DNA of 64,000 nt from Desulfamplus sp. GTDB taxonomy: Bacteria > Desulfobacterota > Desulfobacteria > Desulfobacterales > Desulfobacteraceae. Positions 43,986 through 52,183 of this stretch are shown piece after piece. Where the stretch lies: the NCBI GenBank assembly GCA_015232465.1, contig JADFZO010000005.1:1-64000 (forward strand), written 5' to 3'. Made by a program: the position numbers and the translations under genes. Every line of letters starts with the position of its first letter. The stretch's first letter is position 1. The notes below the pieces were generated by a model. The model worked only from the letters and a program-made list of their open reading frames with translations, did not search any database and was not told the DNA's origin.

Positions 43986-45293
43986 CTATTTTGTAAGCTC
44001 TTTGAGACTCTCTTCAAGAATATTTAGACCTTTATCAAGCTGTTCATTGGTTATGACAAAAGGCATTAAGGTTCTGATAACATTGCCAAAATTGCCGCAT
44101 GAGAGCAAAATTAGCCCCTTATCGTAGCAGAGTTTTGTCAGCTTTTTTGCCTCATCTGAAGCAGGCTCTTTGGTCTTTCGGTCGCGAACAAGCTCAAGTC
44201 CAAGCATTGGACCTTTGCCCCTTACATCACCAATTATCTCATACGATTTTTGAAGCTCTAAGAACCGTTTTTGCAGAACTTCGCCAAGCTCTTTTGCACG
44301 ATCGAGCAATCTATCTTCAAAAAGAATCTCAAGAACAGCAAGAGCAGCACTGCAAGAGACAGGGTTGCCGCTGTATGTTCCGCCAAGACCGCCAATGTGC
44401 GGAATATCCATAAGCTCTTTTCTACCAGTTACAGCACTAAGCGGCATTCCACCAGCAAGGCTTTTTGCCTGTGTTATCATATCTGGAACAACTCCCCAAT
44501 GCTCAATTGCATACATTTTTCCTGTTCTTCCAGCACCAGCTTGAACCTCATCAAGAATAAGAAGGATTCCATGTTTTTTGCAGATATTGGCAAGTTTTGG
44601 GAAATACTCTTGAGGCGGAGTTACAAATCCACCTTCCCCTTGAATTGGCTCAACAATAACAGCAGCAGTAGATTCAGCAGCTACATTGGTGATGAAAAAA
44701 TCCTCTAAATGGTCAGCACAATGGGTATTGCATTTTGGATACTCAAGACCAAATGGGCATCTATAACAGTAAGGGTAGGGCATACGGTATATCTCTGGAG
44801 CATAGGGTCCAAATCCCAATTTATATGGTTTAACTTTGCTGGTGAGGGTCATGGTCAAAAGGGTTCGTCCATGAAAGCCATTTTCAAAGCAGATAATTGC
44901 AGGGCGTTTTGTCGCATATCTTGCAATTTTAACTGCATTTTCAACAGCTTCAGCACCGCTGTTTGCAAACATGGTCATCTTTTCAAAATCACCAGGTGCA
45001 AGATCATTTAGCTTAGTTGCAAGTTTTATATAAGATTCATACATACCCACATGAAAGCAGCTATGAATTAGCTTTTCTGCCTGTGATTTGATTGCAGCCA
45101 CAACCTTTGGGTGGCAATGACCAACATTATTGACCCCGATACCGCCTGCAAAGTCGATAAATTCGCGACCATCAACATCAGTCATAACAGCACCAGAGGC
45201 GTGGCTGATTATTGCTGGTGTCATGTTGGCAGGTCCTTGTGGAACACTCTTTTTCCTTAGATTTAAATATTGTTCAGATTGATTGTTGGTCAT
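43986..45293 (-). CDS. gabT: 4-aminobutyrate/5-aminovalerate-type aminotransferase
   Basis: A 435-residue class III PLP aminotransferase. The PLP lysine is Lys277 (TQAKSLAGGMP), preceded by ILDEVQAGAGRTG with Asp248, and NSGAEAVENAVKIARY binds the phosphate. It transfers the amino group of an omega-amino acid to 2-oxoglutarate. GABA and 5-aminovalerate cannot be told apart by sequence alone. A four-cysteine segment (CYRC at 176-179 and Cys188, Cys192) may hold metal; mammalian GABA aminotransferase has a bridging iron-sulfur cluster on a CxxC pair, though equivalence is unproven. GGGAG precedes ATG 45293. Confidence 0.88.
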   Translation of the reverse strand: MTNNQSEQYLNLRKKSVPQGPANMTPAIISHASGAVMTDVDGREFIDFAGGIGVNNVGHCHPKVVAAIKSQAEKLIHSCFHVGMYESYIKLATKLNDLAPGDFEKMTMFANSGAEAVENAVKIARYATKRPAIICFENGFHGRTLLTMTLTSKVKPYKLGFGPYAPEIYRMPYPYCYRCPFGLEYPKCNTHCADHLEDFFITNVAAESTAAVIVEPIQGEGGFVTPPQEYFPKLANICKKHGILLILDEVQAGAGRTGKMYAIEHWGVVPDMITQAKSLAGGMPLSAVTGRKELMDIPHIGGLGGTYSGNPVSCSAALAVLEILFEDRLLDRAKELGEVLQKRFLELQKSYEIIGDVRGKGPMLGLELVRDRKTKEPASDEAKKLTKLCYDKGLILLSCGNFGNVIRTLMPFVITNEQLDKGLNILEESLKELTK

Positions 45294-45401
45294 TTGGTTT
45301 ATCTCCCTTTTTGGCGTTTTAATAAAAATTGCTAAAATATTATGATAGTTTCTAAATAATTGGATTTTGATAACTTAAAAATTCTCTTTTGAAGGAGTTT
45401 T

Positions 45402-45418
45402 AGCAAGAGCTATGCCAT
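45402..45418 (-). promoter_or_regulatory. Sigma54 promoter for gabT-aor
   Basis: Read leftward, the sequence is TGGCATAGCTCTTGCT (45417 down to 45402). This has GG and GC separated by exactly ten bases and a full TTGCT -12 box. The expected start near 45391 leaves a ~98-base leader before gabT. Confidence 0.72.
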
Positions 45419-45524
45419 TATGGTTTCAGGATTAAATAGACAAAATTATGTAAGATAGCTTTGAGGGTTCAATCTTAAATTTATATTTAATGTAGGGGTA
45501 TTGAGTTAATCTCTACCATCAAAT

Positions 45525-45538
45525 ATGCTTTTTTGCAT
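45525..45538. promoter_or_regulatory. Candidate activator (UAS) site 1, ATGC-N6-GCAT
   Basis: ATGC at 45525-45528 and GCAT at 45535-45538 flank TTTTTT. It lies between two divergent sigma54 promoters. A degraded copy with the same spacing follows at 45544-45557 (only the GCAT half intact). Confidence 0.5.
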
Positions 45539-45672
45539 TTTATATCTATTTTTGCATATCTTAGTCTTGATGCTCTCTTGATAGCTATTTATTGTAATTA
45601 AATTACAACATGTTATGATAAATATCTTGTTGTGAATTATCTTCTTTAATTTCTAAAATCATAGAGATTATT

Positions 45673-45686
45673 ATGCACTTTTGCAT
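45673..45686. promoter_or_regulatory. Candidate activator (UAS) site 2, ATGC-N6-GCAT
   Basis: ATGC at 45673-45676 and GCAT at 45683-45686 flank ACTTTT. The flanking T on each side and the NNTTTT centre are the same as site 1, whose centre is 148 bp away (about 14 helical turns). It sits roughly 76 bp ahead of the expected rightward transcription start. Confidence 0.5.
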
Positions 45687-45729
45687 TAAATCTTTGATAA
45701 ATAACACCTTAACTTCTTAAATATTAAGC

Positions 45730-45746
45730 TGGCTTGGAATTTGCAA
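45730..45746 (+). promoter_or_regulatory. Sigma54 promoter for the TRAP transporter/glutamate dehydrogenase/glutaconyl-CoA operon
   Basis: TGGCTTGGAATTTGCA: GG at 45731-45732 and GC at 45743-45744 with ten bases between, and complete TGGC and TTGCA boxes. The expected start near 45756 gives a ~97-base leader before dctP, nearly the same as the divergent promoter. Confidence 0.72.
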
Positions 45747-45852
45747 ATTTTGGCTCTTAATATTTTTAGGTAATGGTTTATGAAAATATTTTTTTTATTA
45801 AACCATGATTAATCAAAACAAATTTTAAAAAAAATGTTAAGGAGAGTAATTT

Positions 45853-46896
45853 ATGAAGCATCTACTAAGATCAATTGCAATTGCAGCCGTTACTACCACA
45901 CTTTTGCTGGCAGGATTTACATTTGGCTTTTATGGGCAAGCCCATGCAGAGAAAACCTACAAGTTCACCATGCAAAATATGTTTTCGTTAAACCACCCAA
46001 TAACCATTGCTGTAGAGAAGATGGGAAAAGATATTAAAGCTGAGAGTAATGGTCAGATCGATATTCAGATTTTGCCATCAGGAGCTTTAGTTGGCGGACC
46101 AAATATTTTTGAGAGCGTAGGCAACGGTGCAATCAATATGGGTACAAGCTGCTCATGTTACCATGACGGAATACTTCCAGTTGCAGCCACAGCATTTGCT
46201 CTTCCTGGTGATCCAAGGGGCGTTGATCAGATAATTGATTTTATATACAAAGATGAGGTTTTAAAGTTCTACAGAGATGCGTACGCTAAGGTTAATGTAT
46301 TTTACGCAGCTCCAATGGTAATGGACGGTTACACTATTGTCTCTAAAAAGCCTATTCAGACTTGGGAAGATTTGAAAAAACTTAAAGTTCGCGCATCTGG
46401 AACCATTGCAAAGACACTCCAAAAAATGGGCATTCCAACTGTATTTATCCCATTTTCAGAGATTTATGTTGCACTATCAAGAGGAACTATTGATGCTGAA
46501 ATAAGTGGAAATCATGCTGAGAGCTTTTTAGCTGGAACTTATGAGGTTGCCAAATATCAGACCACTCCTGAAATCTCTGGTGCTCAAAATTGCGAAGTTA
46601 TCATGAATTTAGATAGCTGGAAGGAACTTCCTGACAATTTAAAGGCAATATTTGAGAAAAATCTAAAGAGCTGCTCACTTCAGGTTGCAGAGCTTTTTGC
46701 TGCTGAAAATAAAGATGTAAAGGCTAAGATGGAGGCAAAAGGGGCACAATATACTGAACTATCTAAAGATGTTATGGAAAAATGGCTCGCAACAGCGATT
46801 GCTATGTGGAGCGAGGATCTTTCAAAAGACCCACTCTCTGCACAATATATTGAGCTTGTTAAAAAAGACCTAAAGAGCAGGGGCTATGATTTGTAA
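45853..46896 (+). CDS. dctP: TRAP transporter periplasmic solute-binding protein (DctP family)
   Basis: A 347-residue protein with a signal peptide (basic KHLLR start, hydrophobic core, cleavage after AHA near residue 32). The mature part has the DctP pattern: HPITIAVEKMGKDIKAESNGQIDIQILPSGALVGGPNIFESV, and DLKKLKVRASG with the arginine that usually binds a carboxylate. It captures an organic acid in the periplasm. The ligand is not readable; glutarate, 5-aminovalerate, GABA or glutamate fit the downstream genes. AAGGAG at 45839-45844 supports ATG 45853. It is the first gene behind a sigma54 promoter. Confidence 0.92.
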   Translation: MKHLLRSIAIAAVTTTLLLAGFTFGFYGQAHAEKTYKFTMQNMFSLNHPITIAVEKMGKDIKAESNGQIDIQILPSGALVGGPNIFESVGNGAINMGTSCSCYHDGILPVAATAFALPGDPRGVDQIIDFIYKDEVLKFYRDAYAKVNVFYAAPMVMDGYTIVSKKPIQTWEDLKKLKVRASGTIAKTLQKMGIPTVFIPFSEIYVALSRGTIDAEISGNHAESFLAGTYEVAKYQTTPEISGAQNCEVIMNLDSWKELPDNLKAIFEKNLKSCSLQVAELFAAENKDVKAKMEAKGAQYTELSKDVMEKWLATAIAMWSEDLSKDPLSAQYIELVKKDLKSRGYDL

Positions 46897-46937
46897 TAGT
46901 TAAGTTGGTTTTGCGTTTTGCATTATCCCCCTAAAAT

Positions 46938-46977
46938 CCCTCTTATTTGAAAATAATTTGCAAAAATAAGAGGGTTT
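46938..46977 (+). terminator. Intra-operon hairpin between dctP and dctQ
   Basis: CCCTCTTATTT (46938-46948) pairs perfectly with AAATAAGAGGG (46964-46974), followed by TTT. Its location after the binding-protein gene fits partial termination or 3' protection that raises dctP mRNA above the membrane subunits, a common arrangement in binding-protein operons. Confidence 0.6.
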
Positions 46978-47027
46978 AATAATAACGCCCTACTTTTTGG
47001 GAATCAATTTTTAGGAAGCTATTAAAT

Positions 47028-47540
47028 ATGCAATCCTTAGAAAAATTTATAAATTTAGTTGAAAAGACCAACGAAAAGATAGGAAAAGCCTCAGCTTATC
47101 TTATCTTTGTATTTATGGCTCTCATGGTTTATGAAGTTATAGCTCGATATTTTTTTGAAAGCCCAACAATATGGGCACATGAGATATGCGGATTTATCTT
47201 TGCAGCTTATATCGCACTTACTGGTGGTTGGGTGCTGCTTGAAAAGGGGCATGTTGCTGTTGATATAATCTATCAATATTTTCCACGTAAATTAAAATGT
47301 TTTGCCGATATTGCAGTATCAATAACTGGTTTTTTCATGTTTGGCATTCTATTTTGGCAAGGTTATAAATTTGCATGGCACGCCATAAAGACAAATCAGC
47401 ACTCACACACCCTTTTTGCACCTCCTATGTGGCCTGTAAAAATTATGATTTCAATTGGTGCCCTGCTTTTTATCATACAGCTTGCTGCTAATATTTCACG
47501 CAGTGTCATTGATTATAAAAATGAAGGGGGGGCACGATGA
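47028..47540 (+). CDS. dctQ: TRAP transporter small membrane subunit (DctQ family)
   Basis: A 170-residue protein with four hydrophobic segments, including AYLIFVFMALMVYEVIARYFFESPTIWAHEICGFIF and GWVLLEKGHVAVDIIYQ, both typical DctQ phrases. It couples the binding protein to the large subunit in the inner membrane. dctM starts within its stop codon (ATGA overlap). Confidence 0.9.
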   Translation: MQSLEKFINLVEKTNEKIGKASAYLIFVFMALMVYEVIARYFFESPTIWAHEICGFIFAAYIALTGGWVLLEKGHVAVDIIYQYFPRKLKCFADIAVSITGFFMFGILFWQGYKFAWHAIKTNQHSHTLFAPPMWPVKIMISIGALLFIIQLAANISRSVIDYKNEGGAR

Positions 47541-48859
47541 GTCCAGTATTTGTAGTTGCTTTAATGTTTTTAGCTGTAATTGTGCTATTTGTTATTGGAA
47601 CTCCTGTAGCCTTTACCTTAGGCGTTGTAGGAATTGGAACACTTCTTATTATGAATGGTCCTCATTTCCTACTTATATTGCCCCCATCAATTCTTGAAGT
47701 TATGACAAGCATTATTTTGCTTGCTATTCCGCTTTTTATATTTATTGGCTGTATGCTTGAAAAATCAGGCATTGCTGATGAAATCTTTGATATGATTTAT
47801 AAATGGTTAGGTCCTGTCCCCGGTGGTCTTGCAATTGGAACGGTCTTTATCTGTGTTGTATTTGCTGCTATGGTTGGAGTTGTTGGTGCTGCAACAGTAA
47901 CTATGGGTCTTATTGCACTTCCAGCAATGCTTAAACGCAACTACAAATCAACTCTTGCGGTTGGTTGTATCTCTGGCGGCGGTGCATTAGGATTTTTAAT
48001 CCCACCAAGTGTAACCATGATTGTCTATGCTTCGCTCTCTAACCTATCTATTGGTAAGATGTTTTTAGCTGGAGTTGTGCCTGGACTTCTACTCTCATCT
48101 CTATTTATAATTTATATCTTTGTACGAAGCATAATTGATCCTACCCTTGCCCCGCCTATCCCAAAAGAGGAGCGTGCAACATGGGGTGAGAAGTTTGCAG
48201 CTCTTAAAAATCTATTTATGCCATTTTTGCTTATATTTTCAGTTATGGGCACAATCTTTTCAGGAATGGCAACACCAACTGAATCTGCTGCTGTTGGTGC
48301 ATTGGTCTCTATAATAATTGTTCTTATAAGAGATAAATCGATCTCACGCACTCTAAAAGTTATTGCCCAAGCTGCTGAAAAGTCAGCTCATCTTACCAGC
48401 ATGGTGCTCTGGATTATCATCGGCTGTCTTGCATTCTCTGCTGTAGTCAACACATTGGGGCTTCCAAATATTGTAAAGGAATTTATTGACTCTATGGGGC
48501 TTAATCCATGGGTAGTCTTAATAGCCATGCAGCTTAGTTTCTTCCTGCTTGGAATGGTTATGGACGATCTGCCAATCATAATGATCACTGTTCCAATATA
48601 TGTGCCTATAATTACACTCTTAGGATTTGATCCGCTCTGGTTTGGTATTTTGTTTATTGTAAATATGCAGATGGCATACTTGACCCCGCCTTTTGGCTTT
48701 GTGCTCTTTTACATGAAAGGGGTTGTTCCACCGCAAATATCAATGGGGCATATCTACCGATCTGTCTGGCCATTTATTGGGCTTCAAGCTCTTTGCCTCA
48801 TACTTATTATGCTTTTTCCTGAACTGGTGTTGTGGTTACCCTCTATTGCAAATATGTGA
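47537..48859 (+). CDS. dctM: TRAP transporter large permease subunit (DctM family)
   Basis: A 440-residue membrane protein with about 12 helices that carries the Na+-coupled transport path. Typical motifs are IGTPVAFTLGVVGIGTLLIM, AIPLFIFIGCMLEKSGIADEIFDMIYKWLGPVPGGLA, GAVTVTMG-like VGAATVTMGLIALP, SGGGALGFLIPPSVTMIVYASLS and ATPTESAAVGAL. Uptake driven by Na+ would share the ion with the decarboxylase pump encoded downstream (inference). The glutamate dehydrogenase gene follows after 63 bases. Confidence 0.93.
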   Translation: MSPVFVVALMFLAVIVLFVIGTPVAFTLGVVGIGTLLIMNGPHFLLILPPSILEVMTSIILLAIPLFIFIGCMLEKSGIADEIFDMIYKWLGPVPGGLAIGTVFICVVFAAMVGVVGAATVTMGLIALPAMLKRNYKSTLAVGCISGGGALGFLIPPSVTMIVYASLSNLSIGKMFLAGVVPGLLLSSLFIIYIFVRSIIDPTLAPPIPKEERATWGEKFAALKNLFMPFLLIFSVMGTIFSGMATPTESAAVGALVSIIIVLIRDKSISRTLKVIAQAAEKSAHLTSMVLWIIIGCLAFSAVVNTLGLPNIVKEFIDSMGLNPWVVLIAMQLSFFLLGMVMDDLPIIMITVPIYVPIITLLGFDPLWFGILFIVNMQMAYLTPPFGFVLFYMKGVVPPQISMGHIYRSVWPFIGLQALCLILIMLFPELVLWLPSIANM

Positions 48860-48922
48860 TAGCATTTTAGTTTAAAATAGTGGTTGTAAAGAGTTTAATC
48901 AAATATAAAATAATGAGGAGAA

Positions 48923-51900
48923 ATGATGGAAAATCCTACAGAAAGTTACTCTAATAGTGCTGAAATATTTAGCAGGCATGGCTCTATATCAAAATCAAGC
49001 TATATTATTGATAAGGCACAAAGTGTCAATCTTGATACACGTATTTTGTATGAGGCTGTAATTGATCTTGCATCAGAGGGGCTTGTAACTGCCTCTTCTA
49101 TAAACATGGCAGCTGGAATTTTGCTTGATGAGCTTGATCTGCCAAACTACTTTTTTGAAAACATTAAAAAAGAGTCTTTAAAACACATCCTCTCCTCTAT
49201 TGCTACAAGCATGAGATTTCAAAATGGTAAGTTCATACTTTATGGGCTTGTTGCAGATATTGATTTTAATTTAGAGATTGCAACTGACGCACAGCGTGTA
49301 AGAATTGCCACTGAAGAGACAAGGGATAGATTAGAAATTATCTTAGCTCCATTAATGTCTGGGCATAGACGCGAATACCACTATAGCCCAAAAAGTCGCT
49401 ACTACACCTACATTATAAGACCAGAGACAGTCCAAGATTTTACCAAACAAGAGTTTGAGGAGTCTCGCTTTTTGTTTAACCTTGCAGGTGATTACAAATC
49501 AACACCAGAGCCAACAAGAAGACGATATGAGAGTGTCCTTAAACTGTGCGAAGAGTCTGTAACTCCTTTGATAGAGTCTTTTAATCTGCCAGCTACTGGT
49601 GAGACTCGCCTGATGTTTAACAGCGATTTTCCAACTCCTCAGTTGCCTGTGTTTAGAAAGTTATTTGAGGATCATGGAATTATTTTAAACAGAGCCTACT
49701 GGGAGCCATATTGGGGAAAATCATCTGTCCCATCATCAATCTGCTCTTTGTATGTGCTTGGCGAACTCTCAATGAAAAAAGAGAGGCTATTAATCAATGA
49801 TCTTTGTGCCTATCTATCGTTTAGAGTGAGCGAGATTACAGAGCTATATGTGCAGGGTAAAATTACATTTCAAGAGATGCTTTTTGCTGGCAATGCCATA
49901 GATTTTGTCCAGATGTTCATCTATAAAGAGAGCGAAAATGTTACAGACAGAGAGATAATGGCAAGCCTATCCAATGATGACTACAAAGATGCCTTTGCTG
50001 CAAGAGTTCACACATCAAATAAGTCAACATACACAGCAGAAGCTATTATGGATACTGTTAAAAGACACCCTGATCTTATAAAATTTCTATTTGAGATTTT
50101 TGATAACAGATTTAACCCTGAGATTATCAACAGAAATACAGGCAATGTAAAGTTGGCAGATGAGGCAAAAAGGGCAGTAAGAGATGAGAAGTTAAAGCAA
50201 AAAGCCATTGAGTTTGACAAGATGATTTCAGCCAAATTTATGGATTATAAGCCTGGATACGATATTTTTAATTTTATGTTTAAATTTGTATCTTGCACCC
50301 TTAAAACCAACTTTTATAAGGCTGAAAAACGCTCTTACTCCTTTAGGTTTGATGGCTCTATCCTTGATCCACTTGTCTTTAATCAATTTGTTTATGGTAT
50401 TTTTTATGTCAATGGTCATTATGCTTGTGGAACGCATCTTAGGGCAAGCGACATTGCAAGAGGTGGTTTGAGGCTAATTCGGGTAACTCCATCTAACCAT
50501 CATGCTGAACTTGATAATGTTGTTTTACTAAACTACGCACTTGGACCAAAGGCTCAAAGGCTCAAACATAAAGATATATGTGAGAGCGGCTCAAAAGGTG
50601 TAGTTGTTCCTCATGCTGATTATGCAACAGGTTACAGCCTTGATGCACTATATGACTACACAGAGGGTATCATGGATTTGATGCTTGGGCATGAGAGCAT
50701 TATTGATTATCACGGCAAATCAGAGATGATATTTTTTGGACCAGATGAGGGGACAGCTCCGCTTATGGACTCAATATCATACCACGCAAAAGAGCGAGGT
50801 TACAAATATTGGAGAACCATCACAACTGGAAAGAGCTTTGGGATTCCCCATGACACCTATGGCATTTTTTCAAATGGAGATACCTTTGGTCTGTTTGACA
50901 GGGAGGATCATGGAACAGAGTTGCAGATAAATGGAGAATCTGTTGTTCTAACCAAAGACATGGATCAAATAATGGCAAATTTTCTTGAGAAGAGCGGCGT
51001 ATCCTCTACTAAAGATAACCCAATTGCAACAAGCGGTATGACAACTACCTGTATTATGAGTTCATTTAGAACTATGATTGGCCACTATGGAGCAAAAGAG
51101 GAAAACCTCAATCTTATGATGACAGGCGGACCAGATGGCGATTTAGGGGCAAATCAGATTCAGTGCTATAAAGGTAAAATCTGCTTAATTATTGATGGCG
51201 GCTCAATTTTGTTTGATCCAAATGGTCTTGATAAAAATGAGCTTATGAAACTTGCATTTATGAGACACTCTTCACCTCGTGCAAATTCTCTTCAATTTCC
51301 GCTTGATAAGTTAAGTTCAGATGGATTTATGGTTCCAATGAAATCTAAAGAGATCACCCTGCCAGATGGAACATTTATTGAAAATGGGGCTATGTTTCAC
51401 CGCACATTTTTAACAGACCCTGCAAATAGGCGATTTATAGCTAAGGCAAATATTGAGGCATTTATCCCATGTGGAGGGTTTAAAGATACAATTAACCATG
51501 CTAATGTTCACAGTTTTGTCAATAACTTTAAAGAGTTAAAGTTTATTGTTGAGGGTGCAAATGTTTTTTTTGATGATGCCTCAAGACGCTACATTGCAAC
51601 ATCAACAAATATAAAGCAGATAAAAGACTCAACAGCAAACAAGGGCGGAGTCTTTAGTAGCTCAATTGCAGAGGTTTTAACTGCATTTTTGTTAGGCGAA
51701 GATTATGAGTCAAAGCTACTTAAAGATATTGCAACAAAGTGGGCATTGACAAAAGATATTATGCTTCTTGTTCAAAAATACTCATCAGCAGAGACGGGAA
51801 TGCTTATAAAAATTCATGATTCAAACCCATCTGTGCCCCTATTTGAGCTATCTGAAAAGACAAGTGAGCAGATTTTTGCACTCCAAGATATTTGTGAAAA

Positions 51901-52150
51901 GAACCTTGCAAATATAATTGAAAACGAAAAGGCTGTTTGGAACATTATGGAGAACTATATTCCGCAAATTCTTATTACCAAACTTGGACGTGAGGCTATT
52001 ATGAATACCCTTAACTCTGATGAACTTATTGCTTATAGAAACGCGATTATAACCAAAAAGCTCTCTTCAATGGCGTTTTATAAGCATGGTCTTGAGTGGG
52101 ATAAATTTATGAAAAAGGTAGATAAAGATTTTACAGTGATATTTGCTTAA
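48923..52150 (+). CDS. gdh: Large NAD-dependent glutamate dehydrogenase (GDH2-like, ~115 kDa class)
   Basis: A 1075-residue enzyme, far longer than the ~450-residue hexameric type. The catalytic core (~450-900) shows GTHLRASDIARGGLRLIRV, NYALGPKAQRLKHKDICESGSKGVVVPHADY with the catalytic lysine in GSKG, FGPDEGTAPLMD, MTGGPDGDLGANQI as the nucleotide loop, and EAFIPCGGFKDTIN. The N-terminal ~430 residues are the regulatory extension of this class. It oxidatively deaminates glutamate to 2-oxoglutarate. In this operon it could recycle the amino acceptor of the GabT-type enzyme and release NADH. GAGGAG precedes ATG 48923 (ATG 48926 is also possible). Next gene at 33 bases. Confidence 0.9.
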   Translation: MMENPTESYSNSAEIFSRHGSISKSSYIIDKAQSVNLDTRILYEAVIDLASEGLVTASSINMAAGILLDELDLPNYFFENIKKESLKHILSSIATSMRFQNGKFILYGLVADIDFNLEIATDAQRVRIATEETRDRLEIILAPLMSGHRREYHYSPKSRYYTYIIRPETVQDFTKQEFEESRFLFNLAGDYKSTPEPTRRRYESVLKLCEESVTPLIESFNLPATGETRLMFNSDFPTPQLPVFRKLFEDHGIILNRAYWEPYWGKSSVPSSICSLYVLGELSMKKERLLINDLCAYLSFRVSEITELYVQGKITFQEMLFAGNAIDFVQMFIYKESENVTDREIMASLSNDDYKDAFAARVHTSNKSTYTAEAIMDTVKRHPDLIKFLFEIFDNRFNPEIINRNTGNVKLADEAKRAVRDEKLKQKAIEFDKMISAKFMDYKPGYDIFNFMFKFVSCTLKTNFYKAEKRSYSFRFDGSILDPLVFNQFVYGIFYVNGHYACGTHLRASDIARGGLRLIRVTPSNHHAELDNVVLLNYALGPKAQRLKHKDICESGSKGVVVPHADYATGYSLDALYDYTEGIMDLMLGHESIIDYHGKSEMIFFGPDEGTAPLMDSISYHAKERGYKYWRTITTGKSFGIPHDTYGIFSNGDTFGLFDREDHGTELQINGESVVLTKDMDQIMANFLEKSGVSSTKDNPIATSGMTTTCIMSSFRTMIGHYGAKEENLNLMMTGGPDGDLGANQIQCYKGKICLIIDGGSILFDPNGLDKNELMKLAFMRHSSPRANSLQFPLDKLSSDGFMVPMKSKEITLPDGTFIENGAMFHRTFLTDPANRRFIAKANIEAFIPCGGFKDTINHANVHSFVNNFKELKFIVEGANVFFDDASRRYIATSTNIKQIKDSTANKGGVFSSSIAEVLTAFLLGEDYESKLLKDIATKWALTKDIMLLVQKYSSAETGMLIKIHDSNPSVPLFELSEKTSEQIFALQDICEKNLANIIENEKAVWNIMENYIPQILITKLGREAIMNTLNSDELIAYRNAIITKKLSSMAFYKHGLEWDKFMKKVDKDFTVIFA

Positions 52151-52183
52151 AACTATATTTTTTTTGAAGGAGAACAAAACAAA

